NCBI GenBank assembly: GCA_020725025.1
Contig: DYFV01000024.1
Location: 1-64,000 of the forward strand
Direction of reading: 5' to 3'
DNA length: 64,000 nt
Origin: Azoarcus sp.
GTDB taxonomy: Bacteria > Pseudomonadota > Gammaproteobacteria > Burkholderiales > Rhodocyclaceae
In this document: positions 63,966 through 64,000 of the stretch, in pieces
Layout of the letters: each line of letters begins with the position of its first letter
Position numbering within the stretch: the first letter of the stretch is position 1
Notes under the pieces: generated by a model
What the model was told of the DNA's origin: nothing
What the model saw: the letters and a program-made list of their open reading frames with translations, nothing else
Databases searched by the model: none
Made by a program: the position numbers and the translations under genes

Positions 63966-64000
63966 GGTGCGTTCCGTTTGACGGTCGGGAGCAAGTCTAA

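Noticed and set aside
1-64000. tRNA, rRNA, CRISPR, transposase or phage integrase genes
   Set aside because: None was recognised by reading both strands. Small structured RNAs without protein context could still be missed.
63966-64000. FNR-like site before nosR
   Set aside because: TTTGACGGTCGGG has only one half of the palindrome, and the upstream region is cut by the window end.

Overview
The window looks like a chromosomal segment of a high-GC Betaproteobacterium, most likely a Rhodocyclales denitrifier of the Thauera/Azoarcus type. This rests on the canonical betaproteobacterial rpsB-to-rnhB block, a nos (nitrous oxide reduction) cluster, a complete biotin operon and the base composition. 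The genus is inferred, not shown. I see no rRNA, tRNA, CRISPR array, IS element or prophage.

Layout. (1) 1-1.9 kb: the 3' end of an rmlA-like gene, a broken rmlC stub, a VanZ-family gene, then a PAP2 phosphatase and dgkA. (2) 2-10 kb, minus strand: an exopolysaccharide secretion locus, read as low-Mr tyrosine phosphatase, Wzc-type BY-kinase, YjbE-like peptide, Wza-type lipoprotein, YjbF, YjbG/GfcC-like and YjbH. (3) 10.4-20.8 kb: mixed housekeeping genes (CysQ, PRC-barrel protein, retropepsin-like protease, M14 peptidase with an alpha/beta hydrolase, methyltransferase, succinate-semialdehyde dehydrogenase, thioesterase, DUF502 protein, FolE), with a UPF0114 gene remnant and several REP-like repeats. 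(4) 20.9-27.6 kb: a tripartite RND efflux operon with a divergent TetR repressor; a clear operator lies in the shared promoter region. (5) 27.7-31.1 kb: glnD and map. (6) 31.2-46.7 kb: rpsB-tsf-pyrH-frr-uppS-cdsA-dxr-rseP-bamA-skp-lpxD-fabZ-lpxA-lpxB-rnhB, then a CopD-like membrane protein and a SpoU RNA methyltransferase. (7) 46.9-52.3 kb: an unknown gene behind an FNR/DNR-like palindrome, then bioA-F-H-C-D on the minus strand. (8) 52.6-56.5 kb: an autotransporter with an unusual short passenger, yaaA, and a cytosolic-carboxypeptidase-like M14 enzyme. (9) 56.5-64 kb, minus strand: nosR, a small membrane protein, nosD, nosF, nosY, nosL, an unknown soluble protein and a second NosL-family protein. 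nosZ is not in the window.

How the genes work together. Region 2 would move a polysaccharide across the envelope (Wza and YjbH at the outer membrane, BY-kinase and its phosphatase controlling assembly). Regions 6 and 4 supply translation, isoprenoid and phospholipid precursors, lipid A, outer-membrane assembly and efflux. Region 9 supplies electron transfer and copper-site maturation for an N2O reductase encoded nearby. The least explained parts are the nosL/unknown/nosL-like tail, the nosR-nosD intervening gene, the gene behind the FNR-like box, the autotransporter passenger and the 11.4-12.0 kb gap.
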